DNA from: Ahaetulla prasina
Taxonomy: Eukaryota > Chordata > Lepidosauria > Squamata > Colubridae
DNA length: 64,000 nucleotides
Direction: 5' to 3'
NCBI RefSeq assembly: GCF_028640845.1
Contig: NC_080546.1
Location: 77,928,697 to 77,992,696, forward strand
In this document: positions 45,001 to 49,790 of the stretch, piece by piece
Layout: each line of letters begins with the position of its first letter
How positions within the stretch are numbered: the first letter of the stretch is position 1
Translations under genes and position numbers: made by a program
Notes under the pieces: model-generated
What the model saw: the letters and a program-made list of their open reading frames with translations, nothing else
The model's database searches: none
What the model was told of the DNA's origin: nothing

Positions 45001-47931
45001 CTTTTTATAATGGCATAACTTTTTTCTGGAAATGTTGAGCCATTCTGGGGTTGTTTTTTAATGTCACAAAACCCAACAGCGTTCCTGTATATCCTGTTTT
45101 AAAACATTGGGAAGGTAGAAGATCAGGAACACATTTTGATGCGCTACACTCCACCTCTGAATTAACAGAAAGATGGTTGAGTTGTTTTCCAAGCTGAGGA
45201 TCTGGCCTCAGCTGCATCTATGTTAGTTATCTCGGTTGTTTTTTTGTTTTTAATAAAAGCTCAAATACTGAAAAATTCTTGGTGCCCTTGTAAGGAAGCT
45301 GTTCTATGAAGATACTTCATTAGATGTTGGGTGACTTTTTTCTGCATCATTTCCAGCAATCAGTTAAAGGCCTCAAGTTGGCCCAGTCCCTAGTTGTCTG
45401 GGTCAGGAATTATCATCTCAGTCTCTCCTTTGCAGAAATCTGTAGCTCTTCCAAGGCTACCTAGTTTCATTTTTATCTTAGAATAGAATAATAGAGTTGG
45501 AAGGGACCTTGGAGGTCTTCTAGTCCAGCCTCCTGCTTAGGCAGGAAACCCTACACCACTTCCAGACAAATGGTTATTCAACATCTTCTTAAAAACTTCC
45601 AGTGTTGGAGCATTCGTAACTTCTGGAGGCAAGTTGTTCCACTGATTAATTGTTCTAACTGTCAGGAAACTTCTCCTCAGTTCTAGGTTGCTTCTCTCCT
45701 TGAATAGTTTCCACCCATTGCTTCTTGTTCTACCCTCAGGTGCTTTGGAGAATAGCTTGATTCCCTCTTCTTTGTGGCAACCCCTGAGATATTGGAACAC
45801 TGCTATCATGTCTCCCCTAGTCCTTATTCTCATTAAACTATTGATTTTGACCAATTCCTGCAATCATTCTTTATACGTTTTAGCCTCCGGTCCCTTAATC
45901 ATCTTTGTTGCTCTTCTCTGCACTCTTTCTAGAGTCTCCATATCTTTTTTTCATCGTGGCGACCAAAACTGAATGTAGTATTCCAAGTGTGGCCTTACCA
46001 AAGCATTATAAAGTGGTATTAATATGATCTTTATTCTATCCCTCTGTTTATGCAGCCTAGAACTGTATTGGCTCAATAATTTCCTATTATTTGCAAACAT
46101 GGTTGCAGCCCAGATCATTTATAATTCTAAATCATTTCCAAACCATCAAACTATTCTGTACAGTTGCTTAACACAGGGGTCCCCAACCTTGGCAATTTTA
46201 AGACTTGTAGACTTCAAGCAAAGCTGGCTGAGGAATTCTGGAAGTTAAAGTCCACAAGTCTTAAAATTCCCACGGTTGGAGACCCCTGGCTTAACAGACC
46301 TCATCGTTTGCATACTGTAATGCATACTCCATTCATTTATTTCTAGAGCCTGGTTTCAATTTTTTTTAAATTTGTTACTAATTCATAAGAGCACCCAACT
46401 TGTTGCTACCTGCTTATTTTGTAATATGCATTCATTGTATCTGAGCTTTTTTTAGTGTGATTTTAAATAATCATTCTGAAAAGATTTTGACCATTTTGGT
46501 TTTGTTGGAATTTTCTTTTGAAATCAACCGTAATCGCTAGGCTTGAGTTCCTGGGAGTTTCTCACTTAGCAAACTGTTGAAATTGGCCTTGATGTTAGGA
46601 TTAAATTCCAGGTTCTTCCTTTGACTTGAGTTCAGTGATAGATTGTCCTACAGCACAATGATCTATGTTGTATAAAATGCTGTTGGAGAAATATGCATTG
46701 ACCAAAACTAGCCTAGAGAAATGATTGTCAAAAATCATCACAAAGCTTATGTTCATTTCTGGTATAACCTTGGTATTTTCTCCAGGGTACAATGGTAAAA
46801 TTCTCCTTCTACTAAATTACTTGTGGCTCATTAAAATATGCCCTTTTAAAATGTTCTCATAGTTAGTTTGGCATGCTGAATCATTCCTGACTCTAACTAA
46901 AACAATTTGCTATACTGTATGTTCAGCATACAGTATATATAGGACACGGTGGCTCAGTGGCTAAGTCGCTGAGCTTGTCGATCGAAAGGTTGGCAGTTCA
47001 GCGGTTCGAATCACTAGTGCCGTGTAACAGGGTGAGCTCCCGTTATTTGTCCCACCTTCTGCCAACCTAGCAGTTCGAAAGCACTTAAAAAATGCAAGTA
47101 GAAAAATAGGGACCACCTTTGGTGGGAAGGTAACAATATTCCGTGCGCCTTTGGCATTTAGTCATGCTGACCACATGACCACAGAGAAGTCTTCGGACAG
47201 TGCTGGCTCTTCGGCTTTGAAACGGAGATGAGCACTGCTCTCTAGAGTCAGGAACAACTAGCACATATGTGCAAAGGGAACCTTTACCTTTACATTCAGC
47301 AGGCCCTCTCAATATGCAAAAAATATACAAAAATGCATTTGCCTGAGTATATTATATATTGAGATATATAATTGATTGGAATAATTAGCCCTTTTCTTAG
47401 ATATTTTGTGAACATGGCTATAAAGTTGAATGTTTTTATATGCGTCATAAACTCATTACAATGTATACAATGATTCTATCACACTAACTGAAATTTCAAT
47501 AACTGATTTAATATTTCATTACCGTCCTACAGGTTTGGACATTTTCCAGCAGTGGACCAATCTTTTCATCACCTTGTGTTTCACCTTTTTCCGGAGATAT
47601 ATTCTTTGGGTCCCATGACTGCTTTATTTATTGCTGCAACAGGGAAGGAAATGTACTATGGAAGTTTGAAACTACATCAAGAGTTTATGCAACTCCATTT
47701 GTTTTCCAGAATCCTAAATTGGACAGTAGAACATTTCTGGTTGTGACTTCCACAGATGGCAGAATATGGATCCTGGATGCTAAGACTGGAGTGGCCGAAA
47801 GTAGAGGACAACTTCCAGGAGAGGTCTTCTCTTCGCCTATAGCCTGGGGATCAACAATTGTTGTAGGCTGTAGAAACAACTACCTTCATTGTTTAGATCT
47901 ATGTTTATCTAAAGCTAATAAAATTCTGTAA
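12196..47931 (+). CDS. AASDH: AASDH (ACSF4), beta-alanine-activating enzyme, complete gene of 14 coding exons
   Basis: Vertebrate NRPS-like enzyme of the acyl-CoA synthetase/adenylate-forming family, known as ACSF4 or beta-alanine-activating enzyme; the older name aminoadipate-semialdehyde dehydrogenase is historical. Join: 12196-12425, 13322-13442, 18451-18758, 20167-20359, 22628-22869, 23768-23874, 25635-25807 (or its duplicate 29304-29476), 31108-31297, 34482-34597, 36322-37078, 38776-38939, 41023-41148, 42474-42605, 47533-47931. This sums to 3258 nt, or 1085 residues plus stop, close to the human length. Seen by residue: A-domain P-loop TSGTTG 195-200, YGITE 341-345, TGD 423-425, GRKDNQIK 438-445, catalytic Lys523 in SHGKIDV, carrier motif GGDSL with Ser585, a variable linker about 625-730, then PQQ-propeller repeats (GSH, YALD, FSSP blades) about 735-1080. 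No frameshift or stop breaks the reading frame, so it should be functional. Substrate assignment rests on family knowledge. Confidence 0.95.
12609..13043. mobile_element. hAT element in AASDH intron (ATGGCGAACC family)
   Basis: Ends GTGATGGCAAACTTTTG and CATAGGTTTGCCAAC, GC-rich and CpG-bearing interior unlike the intron around it, with inverted CACTTCCAGCA arms. Confidence 0.65.
13322..13442 (+). CDS. AASDH: AASDH coding exon 2
   Basis: Acceptor TTTTGCTAG ends at 13321 and donor GTAAGT starts at 13443. The 121 nt restore the frame (GG|A) and encode [14 protein letters not shown] and [16 protein letters not shown], residues 77-117. The exon ends in phase 0. Confidence 0.93.
13575..13830. mobile_element. 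DNA element with GTTCCTTGGTACTCAAC ends
   Basis: Begins GGTTCCTTGGTACTCAAC and ends GTTGAGTACCTTGTAAACC, inverted. Family not recognised. Confidence 0.5.
13831..14232. mobile_element. TIR DNA element (GTAGTCCT type)
   Basis: GTAGGTAGTCCTTGGTTTTA to GTTGTAAGTTAAGGACTACC, end to end with the preceding element. 14233-14740 after it has no recognised feature. Confidence 0.65.
14740..14905 (+). mobile_element. tRNA-SINE 3' part
   Basis: Contains GGGCCAGTCACTCTCTCAGC and TATTGCCAAGAAAACT, shared with fragments near 39490 and 40240 and with the SINE at 11988 (reverse). Confidence 0.55.
15060..16830 (-). mobile_element. BovB (RTE) LINE fragment split by another LINE
   Basis: 15060-15582 and 16305-16830 are minus-strand BovB-like RTE sequence. 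The right part encodes [20 protein letters not shown] and KFIFLGSHI in the RT C-terminal area, plus complement of GCCATACATGTTGAATAAG. Multiple stops make it non-functional. BovB is abundant in squamates and known for horizontal transfer. Confidence 0.6.
15583..16304 (-). mobile_element. CR1-superfamily LINE 3' end nested in BovB
   Basis: Minus strand encodes [20 protein letters not shown] then [12 protein letters not shown] and [15 protein letters not shown], typical of the CR1/L3 RT C-terminus. The open frame runs about 139 codons (16292-15873), then a 3' UTR with AT repeats and a TTTATT-rich tail. Confidence 0.75.
17218..17818 (+). mobile_element. Solo LTR, family A, + orientation
   Basis: TGTTGTGGTTCGCC to TCACAACA, perfect TSD ATTAA (17213-17217, 17819-17823). 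Has an AATAAA near 17754 and a TTTAAAAGA TATA-like box near 17522. The U3 part encodes an acidic ORF remnant ([16 protein letters not shown]). No internal region. 16830-17217 before it is unrecognised. Confidence 0.88.
17893..18245. mobile_element. TIR DNA element (GTAGTCCT type)
   Basis: Starts AGGTAGTCCTCAATTTACAA; the second terminus is degraded. Lies 200 bp upstream of exon 3. Confidence 0.6.
18451..18758 (+). CDS. AASDH: AASDH coding exon 3 (ATP-binding P-loop)
   Basis: Acceptor TTTGTTTCCAG ends at 18450 and donor GTAAGT starts at 18759. The 308 nt cover residues 118-219 plus two bases. The exon carries the adenylate-forming signature [17 protein letters not shown] (residues 193-209), which binds ATP phosphates. 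The first 70 residues are the less conserved part. Confidence 0.94.
18795..19170 (+). mobile_element. Sauria-type SINE interrupted by a hAT element
   Basis: tRNA-related head (AGGAGGCTGTGAGTTTGATC) and 3' segment (AGACTCCACCCTTC) ending in a GATGAT repeat. A hAT element 18984-19132 is inserted with a perfect GCCCAGAC duplication. Confidence 0.75.
18984..19132. mobile_element. hAT element nested in a SINE
   Basis: CAGTAGTGGGTTTC to AACCAACCACTG, TSD GCCCAGAC at 18976-18983 and 19133-19140. Confidence 0.85.
19358..19731 (-). mobile_element. Solo LTR, family C
   Basis: TGTCAGGGTTCC to AAGCTGACA with perfect TSD GAATC (19353-19357, 19732-19736). AATAAA on the minus strand near 19427 gives the orientation. 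Unrelated in sequence to families A and B. Confidence 0.8.
19858..20044. mobile_element. hAT element of the ACCGGT group, short
   Basis: CAGTAGTGGGTTGCCCC to ACCCACCCCTG, flanked by AATTGGAG/AGTTGGAG. Ends about 120 bp before exon 4. Confidence 0.75.
20167..20359 (+). CDS. AASDH: AASDH coding exon 4
   Basis: Acceptor TTATTCTAG ends at 20166 and donor GTAAGA starts at 20360. The 193 nt finish Arg220 and run to Gln284. The exon includes [20 protein letters not shown], a conserved A-domain block, and ends with RVTVLQ. A family-typical ATPTLL follows across the junction. Confidence 0.94.
20468..21336. mobile_element. hAT element of the ACCGGT group with a GAAA array
   Basis: CAGGGGTGAAATGCTCCCGG to TTTCACCGCTG, perfect TSD GCCCAAGG (20460-20467, 21337-21344). 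Contains palindromic modules, a long (GAAA)n array and a CR1 scrap at 21127-21200. Confidence 0.85.
20833..21090. repeat. (GAAA)n/(GGAA)n microsatellite
   Basis: About 240 bp of nearly pure purine tetramers, the longest stretch GAAA from 20996 to 21068. Creates meaningless Lys/Glu/Arg ORFs. Confidence 0.95.
21345..21690. other. AASDH intron, nothing recognised
   Basis: Unique-looking sequence without exon, RNA gene or repeat signature. Confidence 0.4.
21692..22440 (-). mobile_element. CR1 LINE 3' end split by a hAT element
   Basis: CR1 21692-21827 and 22136-22440 (GATCTTGGAGGTCTTCTAGT; CATGTCTCCCCTAGGCC). The hAT element 21828-22135 sits between with perfect TSD TTGAGCAC. The half TIR element at 22480-22600 follows. 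Confidence 0.8.
21828..22135. mobile_element. hAT element of the ACCGGT group
   Basis: CAGGGGTGAAATTCAGCAGG to ACCACTG; TSD TTGAGCAC at 21820-21827 and 22136-22143. Includes about three copies of the 42-bp GGGGATTTTGCAGTATCC unit. Confidence 0.88.
22628..22869 (+). CDS. AASDH: AASDH coding exon 5 (A5 motif)
   Basis: Acceptor TTTTCTTCAG ends at 22627 and donor GTAGGA starts at 22870. The 242 nt encode residues 285-364 plus two bases. They contain LALGGEACP and [14 protein letters not shown], the A5 motif that positions adenine and acyl substrate. Confidence 0.93.
22909..23297. mobile_element. hAT element just after exon 5
   Basis: CAGGGGTGGGCTGCTAGGGG to GTCCACCCCTG, starting 39 bp after the exon 5 donor. 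GC-rich interior. 23300-23767 is unique intron. Confidence 0.65.
23768..23874 (+). CDS. AASDH: AASDH coding exon 6
   Basis: Acceptor CCTTTTTCAG ends at 23767 and donor GTAATT starts at 23875. The 107 nt finish Arg365 and encode [18 protein letters not shown] to GQVFI plus the first base of Gly401. The exon ends in phase 1, so the next exon must supply two bases. Confidence 0.92.
24008..24470 (-). mobile_element. L2-like LINE 3' end
   Basis: ATACCGCCCTATCTCCCGAA tail plus minus-strand codons for [20 protein letters not shown] and LKTHLF. Confidence 0.78.
24548..24636. mobile_element. hAT hairpin element, short
   Basis: CAGGGATCTCCAAC to GAGACCCCTG with perfect TSD GTCCAGTT (24540-24547, 24637-24644). 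Part of one arm is deleted. Confidence 0.85.
25043..25514. mobile_element. hAT element with palindromic modules (block A)
   Basis: CAGGGGTGAAATGT to CATTTCACCCCTG with TSD CTTTGCGT on both sides. The interior forms hairpins around TTTTTTCGGCCAAAGAAAAA. Ends 120 bp before exon 7 copy A. The duplicate copy is 28702-29183. Confidence 0.88.
25635..25807 (+). CDS. AASDH: AASDH coding exon 7, copy A
   Basis: Acceptor GTTCTGCCTAG ends at 25634 and donor GTGAGG starts at 25808. The 173 nt cover residues 401-458 with core motifs A7 (ATGDF) and A8 ([17 protein letters not shown]), the hinge of the domain alternation in adenylate-forming enzymes. The exon enters in phase 1 and leaves in phase 0. An identical exon lies 3669 bp downstream. 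Because 173 is not divisible by three, only one of the two can be in an in-frame mRNA. Confidence 0.93.
26315..26449. mobile_element. hAT hairpin element (block A)
   Basis: CAGGGGTCTGCAAACTTGGC palindrome, TSD GGTTAGAA both sides. The duplicate copy is 29968-30102. Confidence 0.9.
26630..27640 (-). mobile_element. L2-like LINE, longest copy (RT C-terminus)
   Basis: The minus strand in several broken frames encodes [47 protein letters not shown] and [16 protein letters not shown], the RT thumb and C-terminus of a Jockey/CR1/L2-superfamily LINE. Frameshifts and stops show it is dead. It lies directly after block A. Confidence 0.85.
27664..27755 (-). mobile_element. Snake LINE 3' tail with pentamer microsatellite
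   Basis: AGAATAGAATAGAATTGAAT run followed by TTCTTTATTGGCCAGGTGTG (minus tail). A hAT arm follows at 27770-27800, then unrecognised sequence to 28110. Confidence 0.75.
28116..28347. mobile_element. hAT element ending at the edge of block B
   Basis: CAGGGGTGTCCAAACTTGG to GTTTGGACACCCCTG. Flanks GTCTAGAA and CTCTAAAT match only partly, so one flank may have been rearranged. Confidence 0.7.
28348..30272. repeat. Duplicated block B carrying the second exon 7
   Basis: Direct repeat of block A, 3.65-3.67 kb downstream. Differences are scattered single substitutions and small indels, for example extra bases near 28408 and a different G-rich tract near 29080. The left edge coincides exactly with the right end of a hAT element (28347). 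The 1.7 kb between the blocks is not repeated after block B, so this is not a simple perfect tandem duplication. Confidence 0.95.
29304..29476 (+). CDS. AASDH: AASDH coding exon 7, copy B (identical duplicate)
   Basis: All 173 bases match copy A at 25635-25807, with the same acceptor (ends 29303) and donor GTGAGG (starts 29477). It could replace copy A, giving the same protein, but cannot follow it: with copy A spliced in, entry is in phase 0 and copy B would be read out of frame. It may be a silent alternative exon, a poison exon when both are included, or a false duplication in the assembly. Flanking introns are duplicated too and differ by scattered substitutions and indels. Confidence 0.85.
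30560..30992. mobile_element. hAT remnant with 25-bp tandem repeats
   Basis: The right end AAGTTTGACACCC matches the hAT family at 63077-63692; the left end is lost. It includes five imperfect 25-bp repeats at about 30630-30750 built on GGCTGGAACGGCCTCGTCTG. Confidence 0.6.
31108..31297 (+). CDS. AASDH: AASDH coding exon 8
   Basis: Acceptor TTTTGCAG ends at 31107 and donor GTAAAT starts at 31298. The 190 nt encode [20 protein letters not shown] through LPFTSH plus one base, residues 459-521. This is the C-terminal subdomain of the A domain leading to the catalytic lysine. Confidence 0.93.
31326..31825. mobile_element. TIR DNA element (ATACGGTA ends)
   Basis: ACCATATTTTTCAGAGTATA to CCTGAAAAATACGGTA, inverted. 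A partial copy is at 38944-38995 and scraps lie at the left edges of both duplicated blocks. Starts about 30 bp after the exon 8 donor. Confidence 0.65.
31830..32460. other. AASDH intron, no feature recognised
   Basis: No exon, RNA gene or known repeat seen. Confidence 0.4.
32463..32880. repeat. Foldback repeat, AAGAAGCTTCTT family
   Basis: Two inverted arms of about 90-100 bp (GAAGACGTTTTGCTTCTCAT left, its near-complement right) around 230 bp. A related copy at 58120-58900 is split by an LTR. Widespread in fish and reptiles; possibly derived from a Penelope-like element, which I cannot confirm. Confidence 0.65.
33025..33366. mobile_element. TIR DNA element (GTAGTCCT type)
   Basis: Reads TTTCTCGATTTACAACAATT to CATAAGTCGAGAACTACC. 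Non-autonomous. 33367-34085 afterwards has no recognised feature. Confidence 0.65.
34086..34300 (+). mobile_element. Sauria-type SINE
   Basis: GGCCTAGAGGTGGATC head, TGTGAGTTCGATCGTAGG B-box region, AGGGCATCCAGCC middle and GGGATTATGGGGTCGTTAAG BovB-like tail. Nearly full length. Confidence 0.8.
34482..34597 (+). CDS. AASDH: AASDH coding exon 9 (catalytic lysine)
   Basis: Acceptor TTTGTGCAAAG ends at 34481 and donor GTAGTC starts at 34598. The 116 nt complete Gly522 and encode [11 protein letters not shown] through LQSLWQ (560). Lys523 is the A10 lysine of adenylate-forming enzymes. The end of the exon opens the carrier domain. Confidence 0.92.
34878..35141. mobile_element. hAT element of the ACCGGT group
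   Basis: CAGGGGTGAAATCCAGCAGG to ATTTCATCACTG, perfect TSD CATTAATG (34870-34877, 35142-35149). Two 42-bp units inside. Confidence 0.88.
35150..35898. other. AASDH intron 9, unique sequence
   Basis: No exon or repeat recognised. Confidence 0.4.
35899..36278. mobile_element. hAT element 43 bp upstream of exon 10
   Basis: CAGTGGTGGGATTCAGCC to GAATCCCACCACTG, inverted ends; interior repeats a GGAGGCCTACTAGG unit. Same subfamily as 40398-40705. Confidence 0.75.
36322..37078 (+). CDS. AASDH: AASDH coding exon 10 (carrier domain, linker, propeller start)
   Basis: Largest internal exon, 757 nt. Acceptor TTCCCCCAG ends at 36321 and donor GTAAGT starts at 37079. Residues 561-812 plus one base. It holds [12 protein letters not shown] with phosphopantetheine Ser585 and a hydrophilic Asp/Glu-rich linker (about 625-730) that looks little conserved. 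The first propeller strands follow ([39 protein letters not shown]). A hAT element ends only 43 bp upstream of the acceptor. Confidence 0.94.
37326..38020 (-). mobile_element. Snake CR1/L3-type LINE 3' part
   Basis: Tail (ATTTTTTATTGGCCAAGTG) then minus-strand codons for [20 protein letters not shown] and [20 protein letters not shown]. This is the most complete copy of the family here; stops confirm it is dead. 38050-38240 after it is a hAT-like palindrome (CCACAGAAAACCCTGG arms). Confidence 0.75.
38776..38939 (+). CDS. AASDH: AASDH coding exon 11 (PQQ propeller)
   Basis: Acceptor TTTTATGCAG ends at 38775 and donor GTAAGT starts at 38940. The 164 nt give [19 protein letters not shown], then [15 protein letters not shown] and [15 protein letters not shown], residues 813-867. 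This is one complete PQQ-like beta-propeller repeat. Confidence 0.93.
39066..39480 (-). mobile_element. CR1 LINE 3' end
   Basis: GAGTTGGAAGGGACCTTGGA tail, minus codons [20 protein letters not shown] and [13 protein letters not shown]. Followed by a SINE scrap at 39490-39560 and unrecognised intron to 40240. Confidence 0.82.
40240..40395 (+). mobile_element. tRNA-SINE fragment
   Basis: CTTGCCAAGAAAACTGGAG and TTGTCCAGGCAGCC, as in 14740-14905. Confidence 0.5.
40397..40706. mobile_element. hAT element, GTGGTGGGATTCAG subfamily (reverse)
   Basis: Starts AGTGGGGGGATTCAAATAA and ends CTGAATCCCAGCACTG, similar to 35899-36278 in reverse. Confidence 0.7.
40808..40943. mobile_element. hAT hairpin element
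   Basis: CAGGGGTGGGGAACTATGGC palindrome; flanks CTCTAACG/CTCTACAG. Ends 79 bp before exon 12. Confidence 0.85.
41023..41148 (+). CDS. AASDH: AASDH coding exon 12 (PQQ propeller)
   Basis: Acceptor TTACTCTGACAG ends at 41022 and donor GTACGT starts at 41149. The 126 nt are phase 0 at both ends and encode [19 protein letters not shown] then [16 protein letters not shown], residues 868-909. The acceptor was chosen because it joins DIY to KKECVW at the same spacing as in the family. This is a symmetric, skippable exon carrying one blade. Confidence 0.9.
41160..41880. other. AASDH intron 12, unique sequence
   Basis: Nothing recognised apart from AT-rich unique sequence. Confidence 0.4.
41891..42199. 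mobile_element. hAT element of the ACCGGT group
   Basis: CAGGGGTTGGATTCTACC to GCATCCCAGCACTG with perfect TSD CATATAGG (41883-41890, 42200-42207). Several GAACCGGT motifs near both ends. Confidence 0.85.
42474..42605 (+). CDS. AASDH: AASDH coding exon 13 (PQQ propeller)
   Basis: Acceptor CTTTTTGCAG ends at 42473; donor GTTAAA starts at 42606 and is weaker than consensus. The 132 nt are phase 0 at both ends, residues 910-953. They include [19 protein letters not shown] and [19 protein letters not shown]. Confidence 0.9.
42921..43266 (-). mobile_element. tRNA-derived core SINE, near full length
   Basis: Minus strand begins GGTGGCTCAGTGGGTAGGC (A box) with GCAGTTCGAATCCC (B box), then a core with AAATGCAAGTAGAAAAATAG. 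The same family on + strand is at 46945-47310. A SINE, not a tRNA gene. Confidence 0.75.
43971..44591 (-). mobile_element. Solo LTR, family B
   Basis: TGTCGTGTCCC to GTCACAACA, perfect TSD TCTGC (43966-43970, 44592-44596). The minus strand has a TATA box (CCTATATAAAGGA) and, upstream of it in U3, an open frame of about 115 codons rich in Pro/Ser/Glu (complement 44587-44240). Homologous to 58979-59497. Confidence 0.88.
44747..44847. mobile_element. hAT hairpin element
   Basis: CAGGGGTCTCCAACCTTGGC palindrome; flanks ATTTAAAG/ATTTCAAG. 44850-45480 is unrecognised intron. Confidence 0.85.
45481..46085 (-). mobile_element. CR1 LINE 3' end, longest copy
   Basis: Minus codons [40 protein letters not shown] and [10 protein letters not shown], the CR1 ORF2 C-terminus, about 105 codons open. 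Starts at the GTTGGAAGGGACC tail. Confidence 0.85.
46174..46288. mobile_element. hAT hairpin element
   Basis: CAGGGGTCCCCAACCTTGGC palindrome, perfect TSD GCTTAACA (46166-46173, 46289-46296). 46300-46944 after it is unrecognised. Confidence 0.9.
46945..47310 (+). mobile_element. tRNA-derived core SINE
   Basis: GGTGGCTCAGTGGCTAAG A box, GCGGTTCGAATCAC B box, tail GGGAACCTTTACCTTTA. Ends 220 bp before exon 14. Confidence 0.78.
47533..47931 (+). CDS. AASDH: AASDH coding exon 14 (last, with TAA stop)
   Basis: Acceptor CGTCCTACAG ends at 47532. The 399 nt encode residues 954-1085 and the stop TAA 47929-47931. They include [45 protein letters not shown] and GEVFSSP. The final [14 protein letters not shown] resembles the known C-terminus, followed by a short divergent tail. 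Confidence 0.93.
   Translation, partial: VWTFSSSGPIFSSPCVSPFSGDIFFGSHDCFIYCCNREGNVLWKFETTSRVYATPFVFQNPKLDSRTFLVVTSTDGRIWILDAKTGVAESRGQLPGEVFSSPIAWGSTIVVGCRNNYLHCLDLCLSKANKIL
47917..47922 (+). terminator. AATAAA overlapping the AASDH stop region
   Basis: A canonical polyadenylation hexamer lies 7 bases upstream of the stop codon, inside the coding sequence. If used, cleavage 10-30 nt later would leave almost no 3' UTR. Another AATAAA at 48523-48528 could serve a 3' UTR of about 600 nt. Which is used cannot be told from sequence. Confidence 0.4.
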
Positions 47932-48044
47932 CGATGAGCTTTGTAGAGTTTTTAATTTTCTACTTGAGAGCTAAACGTTTGCCGGTGTGAATTTTCTGGT
48001 TCAATATGTAGGGGAGAAAAGCTAATTTTATCCCCCCCCTTTTT

Positions 48045-48330
48045 TTTTTTTTTGCATTTATATCCCGCCCTTCTCCGAAGACTCAGGGCGGCTTACACTA
48101 TGTCAAGCAATAGTCTTCATCCATTTGTATATTATATACAAAGTCAACTTATTGCCCCCAACAATCTGGGTCCTCATTTTACCTACCTTATAAAGGATGG
48201 AAGGCTGAGTCAACCTTGGGCCTAATTTTACCCTTGATTTAAAGCATTTTAAGGTACCGAGTCAAGACCCCTATAAATCTGGGAGTTAGTGCTCTGTATT
48301 GAGTATTTTATCCAATGATACTTCTAGAAC
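48045..48330. mobile_element. L2-like LINE/SINE tail
   Basis: TATCCCGCCCTTCTCCGAAG followed by GGGTCCTCATTTTACCTACC. Lies in the AASDH 3' flank. 48330-48950 shows nothing further. Confidence 0.6.
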
Positions 48331-48954
48331 ACAGACTGATGAATATTTATTTATTTACAAATTTATTTATTTTTTTAAAGTATAACATATTTTGGCAGAA
48401 ATTATTTGGGGTTGTGACTTCGGTGCAGGCTAAAGGCCAAAAAGTAGTCTATGTGAAAAAGGTTATTGGATGTTCAGATATCTAAAGAAATTATATGTTG
48501 AGTTCAGGAGATTTCAGTATATAATAAAACTTGCCGGGTACTAAAATTCTAAGTATAATTATGAAGGTTGGAAAGACATTGTCAAAAGAATACCTGCAGT
48601 TTACGATATCAATTTAACATTGCTTTCAAATAAGATGGAAGATTTCTAACCAGCACTGTGATTTTCTTTCTTACAGCTGCCCTTTTTATTTAGGGTTGCT
48701 ATAACAAGGATATTATAATATACTGTATAATTATATCGTTATCGTTATGTAATGATAGTGTTATACAGTGTGGAAGAGCAATATCCTACAAAGAATAATT
48801 GTACATAGGAACCTTTTGCAATATAGTTTCTAATCGAATCGCTGTACGTCTTAATGTGATGTCTAAATACCGCAAAACAGGATTTCCAAAATTATGACTT
48901 ATTTATTTACCACTTTAAATCAAAAATAAGCCAGCCATCCTACAGGCTACTGCA

Positions 48955-49092
48955 GGTTGTGGACTTCAACTCCCAGAGTTCCTCAGCCAGCTTTGCTTTG
49001 CTGGCTGAGCTTTGCTGGCTGAGTTTTGCTGGCTGAGGAACTCTGGGAGTTGAAGTCCACAAGTCTTAAAAGAGCCAAGTTTGCAGACCCCT
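48955..49092. mobile_element. hAT hairpin element with expanded loop
   Basis: GGACTTCAACTCCCAGAGTT arms; the loop repeats TTTGCTGGCTGAG three to four times. Confidence 0.75.
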
Positions 49093-49215
49093 GGACTAGT
49101 GTGATCTGGAAGCATTGATTATCCATCCCGAAATAAGAGTTTTCTCTCATCTCAAGACATTTCAGCAAAACTCTTGAGGGAAAAAGCATCACTCAGTCTT
49201 TTTTGCGCCTCTCCT

Positions 49216-49630
49216 TGTAAAGGTAGTCCTCAACTTACGACCACAATTGAGCCCAAAATTTCTGTCGTAAGCGAGACATCTGCTAAGTGAATTTTGTCCC
49301 ATTTTTTTTTTTTTACAACCTTTCTTGCCACGCTTGTTAACTGCAGTTGTTAAGTTAATAATGTAGGTTGTTAAGTAAATCTGGCTTCCCCCATTGACTT
49401 TCATTGTCAAAAGGTTACAAAAAGTATTTATATGACCCCGGGACACAGCAGCTGTCATAAATATGAGTCAATTGCCAAAGGTCTGGGTTTTGAACAAGTG
49501 ATCATTGGGGATGCTGCAAACTTGGCTCTTTTAAGTGTATAAGTCATAAGTGTAAAAATGATCATCACTCACTTTTTTCATGCCATTGTAAGTTCAGTCA
49601 CTAAACAAATTGTTGTAAGTTCAGTTATAG
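49216..49630. mobile_element. TIR DNA element (GTAGTCCT type)
   Basis: AGGTAGTCCTCAACTTACGA start; the 3' end is degraded and runs into a SINE. Confidence 0.65.
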
Positions 49631-49790
49631 CCTAAGTAGGTGGCTCAGTGGCTAAGACACTGAGCTTGTCAATCAGAAAGGTCAGCAATTCGGCAGTTCG
49701 AATCCCTAGTACAGGTGTCCTGCATGAGCAGGGGGTTGGACTACATGACCTCCAAAATCCTTTCCAACTCTGTTACTGTTACTGTATTTT
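49630..49790 (+). mobile_element. tRNA SINE with CR1-like tail
   Basis: tRNA head GTGGCTCAGTGGCTAAGAC and GCAGTTCGAATCCC joined to GGGGGTTGGACTACATGACC and CCTTTCCAACTCTGTTACT, resembling the CR1 3' end. Confidence 0.65.

Noticed and set aside
46945..47020. tRNA-like A and B boxes
   Set aside because: Continues into a SINE core and tail shared with 42921-43266; a SINE head, not a tRNA gene. The heads at 43266 and 49630 were rejected for the same reason.
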